64,000 nucleotides of DNA, from NCBI GenBank assembly GCA_031266665.1, contig JAISAO010000032.1:19485-83484 (forward strand), in the 5' to 3' direction. Below the pieces are notes generated by a model that was not told the DNA's origin, searched no databases, and saw only the letters and a list, made by a program, of their open reading frames with translations. The DNA comes from Propionibacteriaceae bacterium (GTDB taxonomy: Bacteria > Actinomycetota > Actinomycetes > Propionibacteriales > Propionibacteriaceae). Of this stretch, positions 26,466 through 37,580 are shown piece by piece. Every line of letters begins with the position of its first letter. Positions within the stretch are counted from its first letter, which is position 1. Position numbers and translations under genes: made by a program.

Positions 26466-27461
26466 ATGACGACATCTCTGACCGCCTCAACCCGCCGCCG
26501 CTGGGGCGTTTGGGCCGTCGGGGCCTGCCTGGTCTGGGCCCTGGGGGCCTGCACCGGCGGCGACTCCCAATTGCCCAGCGTCGGCGGCAGCACCCTGAGC
26601 GGCGACGGCGCGACCGATTTGGAGGCCGTGGTCCGGAACTTCCACGACTGTCTGACCGACGCCGGCCTGCCAGCCACCTACGAGCCGGGGCCGGACGGCC
26701 GCTCGACCCTGGTCCGCTTCGACGACCAACGGGCCGTCATCTGGATCTCGACCTCCACCTTCGGCCACACCGAGGCTTTCCCGGAGGATCAGGCGATCAC
26801 TATATTCGACAACCTCTACGCGGACGCGGCGGTCAACTCGGACGGCGCCGTGGTCGCCGTTGAGCCCGAGCCCTTCCTCCAGGTCGACGGCGTCGACCAG
26901 ACCGCGACCTGGACGGCCTGCCTGGCGTCGTCCGGCTACGACGAGAACAAGGTCTGGGACTCGATTGACCGCACGCAGACGACGGACACTATCCTCCAGT
27001 TGATGGTGGAGGCCTCCAACCAGTGGGCCCGTTGCGCCCGCGACAACGGCTACCCCGCCGTCATCGACGCCCACATGCCCCAGACCGAAAACCAGTACCC
27101 GACGGCTTTGTTGCCGCCCTCGATCACGGCCGAACAACTGGAACAACTCTTAACGGCCTGCCCGGCCTTCGACCCGGCCGTCGAGGAGGCCAACGAGGCC
27201 CTGCTGGGCGACGACTTCAATTACGTCGACTGGCCGCCGGCGGGCTACCAGGTCCAGCCCAGCATCGGCTTCGACTTCCCCGGCCTCAACGGCGACTACA
27301 ACCCCACCAAGGATGACTCCTTGACCCCGGAACAGCAGGCCACCGAAGAGCGCTTTGGGCAACTGTACGAGATCATCTACCGGGCGCAGCAGGAGTATTA
27401 CAACAACCTGAGCGGCGGCATCGTCCCCCTGCCGGCAACGGTGGACGCCATCCCGGACTGA
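26466..27461 (+). CDS. Four-cysteine lipoprotein, copy 3
   Basis: 331 residues from ATG 26466 (GAGGAAT site). Signal and lipobox (LGACTGGDS) and both ends are nearly identical to copies 2 and 4; the differing part lies around residues ~85-150 (FGHTEAFPEDQ, NNLYADAAVNSDG-like region). Four conserved cysteines are kept. A reading frame continues upstream through the vestigial sequence of copy 1, but the ribosome site and signal peptide fix this start. Function unknown. Confidence 0.8.
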   Translation: MTTSLTASTRRRWGVWAVGACLVWALGACTGGDSQLPSVGGSTLSGDGATDLEAVVRNFHDCLTDAGLPATYEPGPDGRSTLVRFDDQRAVIWISTSTFGHTEAFPEDQAITIFDNLYADAAVNSDGAVVAVEPEPFLQVDGVDQTATWTACLASSGYDENKVWDSIDRTQTTDTILQLMVEASNQWARCARDNGYPAVIDAHMPQTENQYPTALLPPSITAEQLEQLLTACPAFDPAVEEANEALLGDDFNYVDWPPAGYQVQPSIGFDFPGLNGDYNPTKDDSLTPEQQATEERFGQLYEIIYRAQQEYYNNLSGGIVPLPATVDAIPD

Positions 27462-27574
27462 CACTCGGCCAATCCCGACGGCCCGTGACGGGCGGGGAAC
27501 ACACCCAGCGCCGCCCCGTCCGGCCGCAGTTCGGCCCGCGTCCCCCAGGAGAACAGCGGCGGCGTCTATAACGA

Positions 27575-27730
27575 TTGACGCGTCCGGCGATGCGACGGTC
27601 CAGCGCCAGACCGAACTGTGGCAGTCTTGAACGAGGCCTTACTGGACTAGCCTGGCTGGACTACTACAGTCAAAACGGCCTGCCGGGTATGACCCAGTCC
27701 TCCTGGCCCGGAGACCGACTCGACCGAGGA
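27575..27730 (+). pseudogene. Second vestigial 3' end of lipoprotein copy 1
   Basis: Between copies 3 and 4 the sequence again carries a decayed match to the end of copy 1 (CGACGGTCCAGCG, GAACGAGGCCTTACTGGACTA and LDYYSQNGLPGMTQSS), leading into the common GACCGACTCGACCGAGGA before the ATG. Confidence 0.6.
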
Positions 27731-27736
27731 TCTGCC

Positions 27737-28762
27737 ATGACGACATCTCTGACCGCCTCAACCCGCCGCCGCTGGGGCGTCGGGGCCGTCGGGGCCTGCC
27801 TGGTCTGGGCCCTGGGGGCCTGCACCGGCGGCGACTCCCAAGTGCCCAGCGTCGGCGGCAGCACCCTGAGCGGCGATGGCGCGACCGATTTGGAGGCCGT
27901 GGCCCGGAACTTCCACGACTGTCTGACCGACGCCGGCCTGCCAGCCACCTACGAGCCGGGGCCGGACGGCCGCTCGACCCTGGTCCGCTTCGACGACCAA
28001 CGGGCCGTCATCTGGATCTCGGCCAACAGCGCCGGCGTCACCGCGGCCGTGCCGGATGATCAGGCGAACGCCATTTTAAGCGACGCCTATCCGGACCAAG
28101 CGCTGGACTCGAACGGCGTCATGACCTTCGTCGAGCCCGAGCCCTTCCTCCAAGTCGACGGCGTCGACCAGACCGAGGCCTGGACGACTTGCCTGGCGTC
28201 GTCCGGCTATGAAGAGTCCAAGGTCTGGCAGAGCATCGACAAAGGACCGGAGCTGGAGGTCATCAGTCAGTTGACGGTGGAGGCCTCCAACCTTTGGGCC
28301 CGCTGCGCCCGCGACAACGGCTACCCCTCCGTCATCGACGCCCACATGCCCCAGACCGAAAACCAGTACCCGACGGCTTTATTGCCGCCCTCGATCACGG
28401 CCGAACAGCTGGAACAACTCTTGACGGCCTGCCCGGCCTTCGACCCGGCCGTCGAGGAGGCCAACAACGCCCTGCTGGGCGAGAACTACAACTACGCCGA
28501 CTGGCCGCCGGCGGGCTACCAGGTCCAGCCCAGCATCGGCTTCGACTTCCCCGGCCACAACGGCGAATACAGCGCCACCACTGATGCCTTGACCCCGGAG
28601 CAGCAGGCCACCGCTGAACGCCTGGGGCAACTGTACGAGATCATTTACCAAGCGCAGATGGAGTATTACCCCAGTCTGGCGGGCGACAACGGCATCAACA
28701 TCACGCCGGAAAACGGTCAAGGCGGCAGCGTCGTCTACTATTGGGGTCAATCGGGGGTTTAG
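27737..28762 (+). CDS. Four-cysteine lipoprotein, copy 4
   Basis: 341 residues from ATG 27737. Nearly identical to copies 2 and 3 at the signal peptide, lipobox and the DAHMPQTENQYPTALLPPS block; it differs around SANSAGVTAAVPDDQANAI and in the C-terminal tail (NITPENGQGGSVVYYW). All four cysteines are present (FHDCL, TTCLASSGYEE, WARCARDNGYP, LTACPAFD). Last gene of the exporter-lipoprotein region. Function unknown. Confidence 0.8.
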   Translation: MTTSLTASTRRRWGVGAVGACLVWALGACTGGDSQVPSVGGSTLSGDGATDLEAVARNFHDCLTDAGLPATYEPGPDGRSTLVRFDDQRAVIWISANSAGVTAAVPDDQANAILSDAYPDQALDSNGVMTFVEPEPFLQVDGVDQTEAWTTCLASSGYEESKVWQSIDKGPELEVISQLTVEASNLWARCARDNGYPSVIDAHMPQTENQYPTALLPPSITAEQLEQLLTACPAFDPAVEEANNALLGENYNYADWPPAGYQVQPSIGFDFPGHNGEYSATTDALTPEQQATAERLGQLYEIIYQAQMEYYPSLAGDNGINITPENGQGGSVVYYWGQSGV

Positions 28763-28914
28763 GAACGGTGGATCAGGGCTCAGTGCCGTCGCCAGGCGGC
28801 CGGGCGACAATCCACTAGCGCTCGTTCACGACGCCATCGCGGCTTCGTCCGCCGGGCCGCCAGCGGTTGTCGTCCCGGACTCGATCCGGGATCTGGGTCA
28901 GCCCGTGAACAGTC

Positions 28915-29517
28915 TCACAGTTGGCCGGCCGCGCCCAACTGGCGGCTGGCCTCCCGAGCCAGCCGCCGCCGCAGCCGCCAACGCTCCCAGCGGCTGGGAT
29001 GGCGGACGACCAGCGACCCCAGCCCCAGCCGGCCGGAGAAGACCAGCAGCGGCTGGCCCTCGTCCGGTTGGGAGTCCACCTTGGAGGTGGCGCTCTGACC
29101 GCCCAAACCGGGGACGAGGCGGTCCATGGTGGCGCCCCAACCCGGGGGCAGGATGATGAGGATGGAGCCGAGCGAGCCGATCACGTCCAGGTTGACCACC
29201 GGCCCGGCGGCTTGAGCTAAGCGACAGTCCAGCCGGATCGAGCCCATGCCGCCCTCCAGCAGGAGGTGGGGCGGCACGGTCCAGCGGCCGTCCTTCTTGG
29301 CCGACCCCACCCCGGCCGCGATCACCAGCGGGTCGTCCGCCCGGTAGCCCGGAGGCACATAGTCGGTCGGCGCCGCCGGCCACGACATCGCCGCCCAGTC
29401 CGTCCGCCCGGCCGTCGGCTCCAAACCGCCGGCCGCCGACGGATCGGCCGCCAGCGGGTAGGTCCGCCACGAGGTGGGCGGGGTGCCCGGGGAGGACGGG
29501 GCGCTCGGCTGAGACAC
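28915..29517 (-). CDS. LiaF-C-like (cell-wall-stress response) domain protein
   Basis: 200 residues, no membrane segment. The N-terminal ~60 residues are Pro/Ser-rich; the core (~75-150) reads [23 protein letters not shown], then [17 protein letters not shown], the repeated 'GS-hydrophobic' beta-strand pattern of the C-terminal domain of LiaF and of DUF1707-associated proteins. Actinobacterial relatives usually carry DUF1707 in front, which is missing here. A TAAAAT box six bases before GTG 29517 suggests a leaderless transcript. It lies convergent to the lipoprotein genes and divergent from rpsP. Role unknown. Confidence 0.6.
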   Translation of the reverse strand: MSQPSAPSSPGTPPTSWRTYPLAADPSAAGGLEPTAGRTDWAAMSWPAAPTDYVPPGYRADDPLVIAAGVGSAKKDGRWTVPPHLLLEGGMGSIRLDCRLAQAAGPVVNLDVIGSLGSILIILPPGWGATMDRLVPGLGGQSATSKVDSQPDEGQPLLVFSGRLGLGSLVVRHPSRWERWRLRRRLAREASRQLGAAGQL

Positions 29518-29529
29518 AGCGTCATTTTA
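29518..29529 (-). promoter_or_regulatory. Leaderless-type -10 box of the LiaF-C-like gene
   Basis: TAAAAT (minus strand, 29529-29524) ends six bases before GTG 29517, with no ribosome site. Confidence 0.45.
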
Positions 29530-29652
29530 GACGACCCGGCCGGCCCCGGCCGTCGCCCTGACGCGGGCCTTCGACTGGTCGGCGCCGCGCCGCCGTGCCG
29601 CCGCGCCGACCGCCCCGGCCGAATCGCTGGGTCGGCCCGGCGCGACCGAGGC

Positions 29653-29683
29653 TTTAGGCCGCCTGGGATATCCGTGGCACAAT
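29653..29683 (+). promoter_or_regulatory. Probable rpsP promoter
   Basis: CACAAT (29678-29683), in the context TGGCACAAT that recurs as TGGCAGAAT before rplS, with a weak TTTAGG 19 bases upstream. It leaves a leader of about 140 bases before rpsP. Confidence 0.4.
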
Positions 29684-29829
29684 ATGCGGCGGACCTCTCA
29701 GACGGCGCCCTCTCACCGCTGTCCGGGGGGCTGATTCAGAGACCGGGCCGGGCCCCACAACGTCACGTCGGTCTCGGCCAACTGGCCCGGAGGAGTTCCG
29801 GGCGTCGTCTACGAGGAGAAACCACAGCT

Positions 29830-30519
29830 GTGGCCGTCAAAATTCGTCTCAAGCGATTCGGCAAGATCCGGTCGCCCCACTACCGCATAGTCGTCATGGA
29901 CGCCCGGGTCAAGCGCGACGGGCGGGCCATCGAGGAGATCGGTATCTACCACCCCAAGAACGACCCCTCGGTCATCCGGGTCGACTCCGAGCGGGCCCAG
30001 CATTGGCTCGGCGTCGGGGCCCAGCCGACGGAGGCCGTCGTGGCCCTGTTCAAGCGGACCGGCGATTGGCAACGCTTCAGCGGCGACAGCTCGCCCTCCG
30101 GCGTCGATCCTCAACCCGCCAAGGCCGACAAACTGGCCCGCTACACCGCTCTGGCGGGCGAGGCCCTGGCCGAGGGCGAGGCCATCTCGAAGTCGAAGCG
30201 CCAGACCAAGCGGTCCGGCGACGACGACGCCCCCAAGGCCAAGGCTAAAGCCGAGCCCGAGACCAAGGCTGAGCCTGAGGCTGAGGCTAAAGCCGAGCCC
30301 GAGACCAAAGCCGAGCCCGAGGCTGAGGCCAAAGCCGAGCCTGAGGCCAAAGCCGAGCCTGAGCCCGAGTCCAAGGCCGAGACCAAGACCAAGCCTGAGG
30401 CCAAAGCCAAGGCCGAGCCCGAGGCCAAGGCCAAGGCCGAGGCCGAGCCTGAGGCCAAGGCTGACGAGCCGGCCGCCACCACCGCCGTCCCCGCCGGGGA
30501 CGCCCCGTCCGAGGACTGA
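29830..30519 (+). CDS. rpsP: Ribosomal protein bS16 with long charged extension
   Basis: 229 residues from GTG 29830 (GAGGAG site). Residues 1-~80 are a standard S16: [57 protein letters not shown]16 binds 16S rRNA and helps assemble the small subunit. Actinobacterial S16 proteins often have a modest tail; here residues ~135-220 are a repetitive Lys/Ala/Glu/Pro tract (KAEPEA and variants), making the protein about twice the usual size. First gene of the rpsP-khpA-rimM-trmD operon; khpA starts three bases after its stop. Confidence 0.95.
   Translation: MAVKIRLKRFGKIRSPHYRIVVMDARVKRDGRAIEEIGIYHPKNDPSVIRVDSERAQHWLGVGAQPTEAVVALFKRTGDWQRFSGDSSPSGVDPQPAKADKLARYTALAGEALAEGEAISKSKRQTKRSGDDDAPKAKAKAEPETKAEPEAEAKAEPETKAEPEAEAKAEPEAKAEPEPESKAETKTKPEAKAKAEPEAKAKAEAEPEAKADEPAATTAVPAGDAPSED
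30234..30466 (+). repeat. Degenerate tandem repeat coding for KAEPEA units
   Basis: Repeated GCCGAGCC(C/T)GAG(A/G)CCAA-type units within the 3' part of rpsP. Synonymous changes (GAG GCT / GAG GCC) show the repeat is not freshly copied, but its length could still vary between strains. Confidence 0.75.
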
Positions 30520-30521
30520 AG

Positions 30522-30788
30522 ATGATCGCCGACGCATTGGAACACCTGGTCCGAGGCCTAGTGGCCAACCCGGACGATGTCCAGGTCGAGGATTTGAACC
30601 TGCGCCGGGGGCGGATGCTCGAGGTCCGAGTCAGCCCCCAGGACGTGGGCAAGGTCATCGGCCGGCAGGGGCGCACCGCCCAGGCCCTACGCACCGTCAC
30701 CGCCGCCCTGGCCGGCCACGACCAGGTGCGGATCGATTTCGTCGACGTCGACCGGTGCCCGACCCGGGGCGGCGGCCGGCGCCGCTGA
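30522..30788 (+). CDS. khpA: KH-domain RNA-binding protein KhpA
   Basis: 88 residues, a single KH domain with the RNA-binding loop GKVIGRQGRTAQALR (GxxG = GRQG). KhpA usually pairs with KhpB (Jag) and binds many transcripts. The location between rpsP and rimM is the conserved one. It is separated by three bases from both neighbours. The Arg/Gly-rich end (RGGGRRR) may add RNA contacts. Confidence 0.92.
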   Translation: MIADALEHLVRGLVANPDDVQVEDLNLRRGRMLEVRVSPQDVGKVIGRQGRTAQALRTVTAALAGHDQVRIDFVDVDRCPTRGGGRRR

Positions 30789-30791
30789 GCG

Positions 30792-31319
30792 GTGCCCGAA
30801 GTCGTCGTCGGCCTGGTCCGCCAGGCCCACGGCCTGCGCGGCGAGGTCGCGGTCGAGGTGCGCAGCGATTGGCCCCAACGCCGCTTCGCCCCGGGCGCGG
30901 TCCTGAGCTTGGACCCGGGCCCCGGCGAGTTGACGGTGGCCTCCCACCGCTGGCACCGGGAGCGTTTGTTGGTGGCCTTCGAGCAGATCGGCGACCGCGA
31001 TGCCGCCGCCGCCCTGGCCGGCCGGCGGCTGGTCGTGAACCTCGACCCAAACGAGTCCACCGGCGACCCGGAGGAGTTCTTCGACCATCAATTGGTCGGG
31101 CTGCGGGCCCAGTCGGTGGCCGGCGCCGACCTGGGTCCGGTGACCGGCGTCGTCCATCTGCCCGGCCAAGACTTGTTGGCCTTGGCCACCGTCCGGGGCG
31201 AACGGCTGGTGCCCTTCGTCGCCGCCTTGGTGCCGGAGGTCGACTTGGCCCGGGGCCGAGTCGTCATCGCGCCGCCCGCCGGCCTGCTGGACGAGGCCGA
31301 GGCCGCGACCGAGGCTTAA
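30792..31319 (+). CDS. rimM: 16S rRNA processing protein RimM
   Basis: 175 residues from GTG 30792. N-terminal RimM barrel (VVVGLVRQAHGLRGEVAVEV) and C-terminal PRC-barrel (EEFFDHQLVGLRAQ, VPFVAALVPEVDLARGRVVIAPPAGLLD). RimM assists assembly of the 30S head and binds uS19. Part of the conserved operon between khpA and trmD; 103 bases separate it from trmD. Confidence 0.95.
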   Translation: MPEVVVGLVRQAHGLRGEVAVEVRSDWPQRRFAPGAVLSLDPGPGELTVASHRWHRERLLVAFEQIGDRDAAAALAGRRLVVNLDPNESTGDPEEFFDHQLVGLRAQSVAGADLGPVTGVVHLPGQDLLALATVRGERLVPFVAALVPEVDLARGRVVIAPPAGLLDEAEAATEA

Positions 31320-31422
31320 ACGGAGGCGACGGCCGGCCCCCGGCACAACCCGACGCGACGCCCGGGCCAACGCCCCGGGACACGACCAGTCCCGATCCGA
31401 GAACCCGATCTGAGGAGGCCCC

Positions 31423-32142
31423 ATGCGGATCGACGTGGTGACGATCTTCCCCGACTACCTGTCCCCCCTGCGCCTGTCCCTGGTGGGCAAGGCGGTGGCC
31501 TCCGGACTGGTCGAGTTGGGGGTCCACGACCTGCGCCGTTGGACCCATGACATCCACCGCACGGTCGACGACACGCCCTGCGGCGGCGGCCCCGGCCTGG
31601 TGATGCGCCCGGAGCCGTGGGGCGAGGCGCTGGACGAGTTGTTGGCCGACCCGACGGACGACACCCTGGTGGTCTTCCCCAGCCCCTCCGGGGAGCGCTT
31701 CAGCCAGCGCCTGGCCCGCCAATGGGCCCAGCGCGGGCGGCTGCTGTTCGCCTGCGGCCGTTACGAGGGCATCGACGCCCGGGTGCCGCTCCACGCCGCC
31801 AGCCGCGCCGCCGTGGCCGAGGTGTCGCTGGGCGATTACGTCCTCAACGGCGGCGAGGCCGCCGCCCTGGCCATGATCGAGGCCGTCGTCCGCCTCGTCC
31901 CCGGCGTCGTCGGCAACCCCGAGTCGCTGGTCGAGGAGTCCCACGCCCCGGACTGGGGGCTGTTGGAGTATCCCGTCTACACCAAGCCGACCCAATGGCG
32001 CGGCCTCGACGTGCCCGAGGTTTTGTTGTCCGGCCACCACGCCCGGGTGGCCCAGTGGCGGCGCGACCAAGCTGAGGCCCTGACCCGGCGGCGGCGCCCA
32101 GACCTGCTGGTCGACCAGCCGGCGGCCAACCCGTCGGACTGA
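31423..32142 (+). CDS. trmD: tRNA (guanine37-N1)-methyltransferase
   Basis: 239 residues. TrmD methylates G37 next to the anticodon, using AdoMet bound in a trefoil knot. Seen: [67 protein letters not shown] (knot) and [13 protein letters not shown] (C-terminal catalytic region). GAGGAG lies upstream of the ATG. In this genome sdhCAB, not rplS, follows. Confidence 0.97.
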   Translation: MRIDVVTIFPDYLSPLRLSLVGKAVASGLVELGVHDLRRWTHDIHRTVDDTPCGGGPGLVMRPEPWGEALDELLADPTDDTLVVFPSPSGERFSQRLARQWAQRGRLLFACGRYEGIDARVPLHAASRAAVAEVSLGDYVLNGGEAAALAMIEAVVRLVPGVVGNPESLVEESHAPDWGLLEYPVYTKPTQWRGLDVPEVLLSGHHARVAQWRRDQAEALTRRRRPDLLVDQPAANPSD

Positions 32143-32178
32143 CCCCGGGAAACACTCTCCGAGCTAGACCCCTAAGGG

Positions 32179-32209
32179 TTGCCTAATCGGGCCGTCGGAC
32201 CGCTAGGGT
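32179..32209 (+). promoter_or_regulatory. sdhCAB promoter, leaderless type
   Basis: TTGCCT (32179-32184) and TAGGGT (32204-32209) with a 19-base spacer; the -10 box ends six bases before GTG 32216, which has no ribosome site. This supports both the start and a leaderless mRNA. Confidence 0.5.
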
Positions 32210-32215
32210 TACCTC

Positions 32216-32944
32216 GTGGCGACTACAACACTCACGGTGCACGCCAGGGCGCTCCACTCATTGGTCGTGAAGAAGGTCATCATGGCCGTCACCGGCCTGA
32301 TGCTGATCTGCTTCCTGCTGATGCACATGTTCGGCAATCTCAAAGTCTTCATCGGCCCCGAGGCGTACAACCACTACGCCGAGTGGCTGCAGCGAGACAT
32401 CCTCTACCCCCTGCTGCCGCATGGCTGGTTCATCTGGATCTTCCGCGCCGTCATGCTGGCCGCCCTGGTGCTCCACATCTACTGCGCGGCCAAGGTCTGG
32501 GCGGCCTCGATCCGCGGCCGGGGCTCCAGCCAGGGCCTGAAGTACACCCGGGTGAACCGCCCGGAGCGCACCTTGTCGTCCAAGCTGATGCGCTGGGGCG
32601 GTATCACCTTGGGCGCACTGTTGCTCTTCCACCTGCTGATGTTCACCACCAAGTCGATCACCTTCGGGGTTTTCGACGCCGAGTCGACCCCCTACGACAT
32701 GTTCCGGGCCAGCTTCGACCCTCAGCTGTGGTACATCTTCGTCATCTATCTGGTCTTCATGGTGGCCGTCTGCTTCCACGTCCGGCACGGCTTCTACTCG
32801 GCCTTCACCACCTTGGGGGCGAATGTCTCCCCCGCCGCCCGCGGCGTCCTCAACGCCCTGGCCTATTTCGTGGCCACCTTGATCTTCGTCGGCTTCATCC
32901 TGCCGCCGGCGGCGTCCGTTCTCGGCCTTTTGGAGGCGATCTAG
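32216..32944 (+). CDS. sdhC: Succinate dehydrogenase cytochrome b subunit
   Basis: 242 residues with five membrane segments, the single-subunit diheme b-type anchor of type-B succinate:quinone oxidoreductases, common in Firmicutes and Actinomycetota and generally linked to menaquinone. Histidines suited to heme ligation occur in LLMHMFG, VLHIY, LLFHLLM and CFHVRHGF. It anchors SdhAB to the inner membrane. Starts at GTG 32216 just after a -10 box. The sdhA ATG follows directly after its stop. Confidence 0.92.
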   Translation: MATTTLTVHARALHSLVVKKVIMAVTGLMLICFLLMHMFGNLKVFIGPEAYNHYAEWLQRDILYPLLPHGWFIWIFRAVMLAALVLHIYCAAKVWAASIRGRGSSQGLKYTRVNRPERTLSSKLMRWGGITLGALLLFHLLMFTTKSITFGVFDAESTPYDMFRASFDPQLWYIFVIYLVFMVAVCFHVRHGFYSAFTTLGANVSPAARGVLNALAYFVATLIFVGFILPPAASVLGLLEAI

Positions 32945-35013
<2,069 letters not shown>

Positions 35014-35017
<4 letters not shown>

Positions 35018-35775
35018 GGATCACGCTGCGCGTCTGGCGCCAGGCCGACCGGAACTCGCCCGGCGGACTCAAGACCTATCAGTTGACCGACGTCGACTCG
35101 TCGATGAGCTTCTTGGAGATGCTCGACTTGTTGAACGAGGAGCTGACGGCCCGCGACGAGGAGCCGGTGGCCTTCGACAACGACTGTCGCGAGGGCATCT
35201 GCGGCATGTGCGGCATCGTCATCAACGGCGCCCCCCACGGCCGCTACAACTCGCCCGTGGCCACCACCACCTGCCAGCTACACATGCGTAGCTTCCACGA
35301 CGGCGACGTCATCGACATCGAGCCTTGGAAGGCCGGAGCCTTCCCGGTGATCAAAGACCTGGTGGTCGACCGCTCGGCCTTCGACCGCATCATCCAGGCC
35401 GGCGGCTATATCTCGGTCAACACCGGCGCCGCGCCCGAGGCCCATTCCACGCCGGCCCCCAAGCGCCAGGCCGACCAGGCCTTCGACAACGCCACTTGTA
35501 TCGGCTGCGGCGCCTGTGTGGCGGCCTGCCCCAACGGGGCCGGGATGCTGTTCACGGCCGCCAAGATCACCCATCTGGCCCGGCTACCCCAGGGCCAGCC
35601 GGAGCGGCTGCGGCGGGTCAAGGCGATGGTGGCGGCCCACGACGAGGCCGGCTTCGGCGGCTGCACCAATATCGGCGAGTGCGCCGCGGTCTGCCCCAAG
35701 TCGATCCCACTGGCCTCCATCGGCCAGCTCAACCGCGACCTGATCCACTCCCTGTTCACCGGCGAGGGTAAGTAG
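35014..35775 (+). CDS. sdhB: Succinate dehydrogenase iron-sulfur subunit
   Basis: 253 residues from GTG 35014 (GTGA overlap with sdhA). N-terminal plant-type ferredoxin domain with [12 protein letters not shown] and a later Cys (TTCQLH) for [2Fe-2S]; C-terminal domain with [16 protein letters not shown] and [16 protein letters not shown] for the [4Fe-4S] and [3Fe-4S] clusters. It passes electrons from SdhA to the cytochrome b. Last gene of sdhCAB; a 16-base palindrome (35797-35812) follows 21 bases later. Confidence 0.95.
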
Positions 35776-35796
35776 CGGTCACCACCGCCGGGCGGA

Positions 35797-35812
35797 AGCG
35801 TCGCGCGACGCT
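35797..35812. repeat. 16-base palindrome after sdhB
   Basis: AGCGTCGCGCGACGCT is a perfect palindrome with no loop. It may act in transcription termination or be an unrelated site; no U-tract. Confidence 0.35.
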
Positions 35813-35922
35813 GACGGTCCCCGCCGTCGCTCTGCGACCAGTCGGCGACGGCCGGGCGGAGTGGTCGGGAGCGGAACTCGGACGGTCGCCGCGCCGCTTG
35901 GCGACGGGGCGGGCCGGCGATA

Positions 35923-35992
35923 TTGGCTTCAGGAGCGCCCCTGTGGCAGAATCTCTGACTGCTGTCTGGCGTGGGGGCCCCTGCCACAGGGG
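35923..35992 (+). promoter_or_regulatory. rplS promoter and leader hairpin
   Basis: TTGGCT (35923-35928), 18 bases, CAGAAT (35947-35952). A perfect 12-base inverted repeat CCCCTGTGGCAG (35938-35949) / CTGCCACAGGGG (35981-35992) overlaps the -10 region and the early leader, leaving 72 bases to rplS. It may be an operator or, if transcription starts upstream, an mRNA hairpin. Confidence 0.5.
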
Positions 35993-36064
35993 GTCGGCCG
36001 CCGCGACCGAGGCTGAAAAGGCTATCGACCTTTGGCGACCTGTGGCGCCTGGTGAGGATTTCCC

Positions 36065-36439
36065 GTGACCCATCCCTTGATTCAGGCGCTCGACGCCGAC
36101 TCCCTGCGCGACAAGATTCCCGATTTCCGCCCCGGCGACACGGTCCGTGTCCACGTCAAAGTGGTGGAGGGCAACAAATCCCGCGTCCAGGTCTTCGCCG
36201 GCGTGGTCATCGCCCGGGCCGGCGCCGGGGTGGGCCAGACCTTCACCGTGCGCAAAGTCTCCTACGGGGTCGGGGTGGAGCGGACCTTCCCCCTCCACTC
36301 CCCCATCATCGACCAGATCGAGGTCGCCCGTCGCGGCGACGTCCGCCGGGCCAAGATCTACTACCTGCGCGACCTGCGCGGCAAAGCCGCCAAGATCAAG
36401 GAGAAGCGCGACCAAATCAAGGACAAGCGCGGCTCCTAG
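36065..36439 (+). CDS. rplS: Ribosomal protein bL19
   Basis: 124 residues from GTG 36065. L19 lies at the 30S-50S interface. Motifs: [33 protein letters not shown] is the family N-terminus; [22 protein letters not shown] and [22 protein letters not shown] complete the standard length. In most actinobacteria rplS follows trmD; here sdhCAB is between them and rplS has its own promoter-like region. Confidence 0.97.
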   Translation: MTHPLIQALDADSLRDKIPDFRPGDTVRVHVKVVEGNKSRVQVFAGVVIARAGAGVGQTFTVRKVSYGVGVERTFPLHSPIIDQIEVARRGDVRRAKIYYLRDLRGKAAKIKEKRDQIKDKRGS

Positions 36440-36501
36440 TGAATACGGCATCCCGGGTCAAGCCCTGAATGCCGTCAACGGTCGCCATCCCGGGCTTGGC
36501 C

Positions 36502-36561
36502 TAGGAGTTGGGCCAGCCAATGAGCGCGGCTGAGGAGTTGGGCCAGCCCATGAGTGCGGCT
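36502..36561 (+). repeat. 30-bp tandem duplication upstream of lepB
   Basis: Two adjacent copies of a 30-base unit containing GAGTTGGGCCAGCC(A/C)ATGAG (36502-36531 and 36532-36561) with few differences, between rplS and lepB. Confidence 0.75.
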
Positions 36562-36647
36562 GACGCCGTGATCACAGTCCAACGACCCCGGAACGGCTAA
36601 ACTGAAACCAGTTGTTTTGGCGTTCGCGCCCACCCGGAGGAGTTTCA

Positions 36648-37580
36648 TTGTCCGCGCTGGAACCAGCCATAGGGTTCGCGGTGGCCTCGGGTCACAAGCT
36701 CCGGGCCGAATCGGCCGGCCCCCGCCGCGCCCTGGCCGATAAGCCGGTCAAGTCCAAGAAGGCCGGGTCCAACCCCCGCCGCGGCCTGGTGACGGACGGC
36801 CAGCCGTCGACCAAGCCGCCTCCGTCGGCGGGCCGGAGATTTGCCCGACTGGTCTGGGACTGCTGCGTTATCTTGGTGATCGCTCTGGTCATATCGTCGC
36901 TGATCCGCAACTTCGCCTTCGAGCAGTTCAGGGTGCCGACCGGATCTATGGAGCAAACCCTCTACGGCGAGCGCGACGAGGACGGTCGCCCCCGGACGGG
37001 CGACCGCATCCTGGTCTCCAAGCTGGGCAGTTTCCACCGTGGCGACATCATCGTTTTCGAGGACAACCTCGGCTGGTTGGCGCAGTCGCCCGAGCCATCC
37101 TCCTGGCTGCTGCGCTCGCTCGGCTTCGTCGGCCTGATCCCGGACTCGTCCAAGGGCTACCTGGTGAAGCGGCTGATCGGCCTGCCGGGCGACCATGTGA
37201 CCTGCTGCAACGCCGCCGGCCAGATCGAGATCAACGGCCAGCCGTTGGACGAGCCCTATCTCCACGTCGACGAGAACGGCGTCCTGGCGGCCCCCTCGGC
37301 CCAGGAGTTCGACCTAGTGGTGCCGGCCGACCACGTTTTCGTCCTGGGCGACAACCGGCCCAACTCGGCCGACTCGCGCTACCACCTCTGTGTCGGCACC
37401 CAGCGCACCCCGGAGTTGGCCTTCCCCCACGTCAACGACATCGTCGGGCCGGTGGTGGCCATCGCCTGGCCCCTCAACCGGGCGACCCTCTTCCACACTC
37501 CGGCGAGCTTCGCCGATGTGCCGCCCCAATCCTCCGCCGGTCCGCCCGAGGCCGTGGTGTCCGTCTACCCGGTATGTTGA
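36648..37580 (+). CDS. lepB: Signal peptidase I (LepB)
   Basis: 310 residues from TTG 36648, supported by CGGAGGAG eight bases upstream. Membrane-anchored Ser/Lys protease that removes signal peptides. A basic cytoplasmic start, one membrane segment (DCCVILVIALVISSLIRNF), catalytic Ser in RVPTGSMEQTL, catalytic Lys in YLVKRLIGLPGD, and FVLGDNRPNSADSR. An insertion with WLAQSPEPSSWLLRSLG separates the Ser and Lys motifs, as in other actinobacterial enzymes. This is the general peptidase, distinct from SipW at 16-17 kb. Overlaps rnhB by seven bases. Confidence 0.95.
   Translation: MSALEPAIGFAVASGHKLRAESAGPRRALADKPVKSKKAGSNPRRGLVTDGQPSTKPPPSAGRRFARLVWDCCVILVIALVISSLIRNFAFEQFRVPTGSMEQTLYGERDEDGRPRTGDRILVSKLGSFHRGDIIVFEDNLGWLAQSPEPSSWLLRSLGFVGLIPDSSKGYLVKRLIGLPGDHVTCCNAAGQIEINGQPLDEPYLHVDENGVLAAPSAQEFDLVVPADHVFVLGDNRPNSADSRYHLCVGTQRTPELAFPHVNDIVGPVVAIAWPLNRATLFHTPASFADVPPQSSAGPPEAVVSVYPVC

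Noticed and set aside
30234..30466. CRISPR-like repeat
   Set aside because: It is an in-frame coding repeat in rpsP, with units of a few codons and no spacers. No CRISPR array was seen anywhere in the window.
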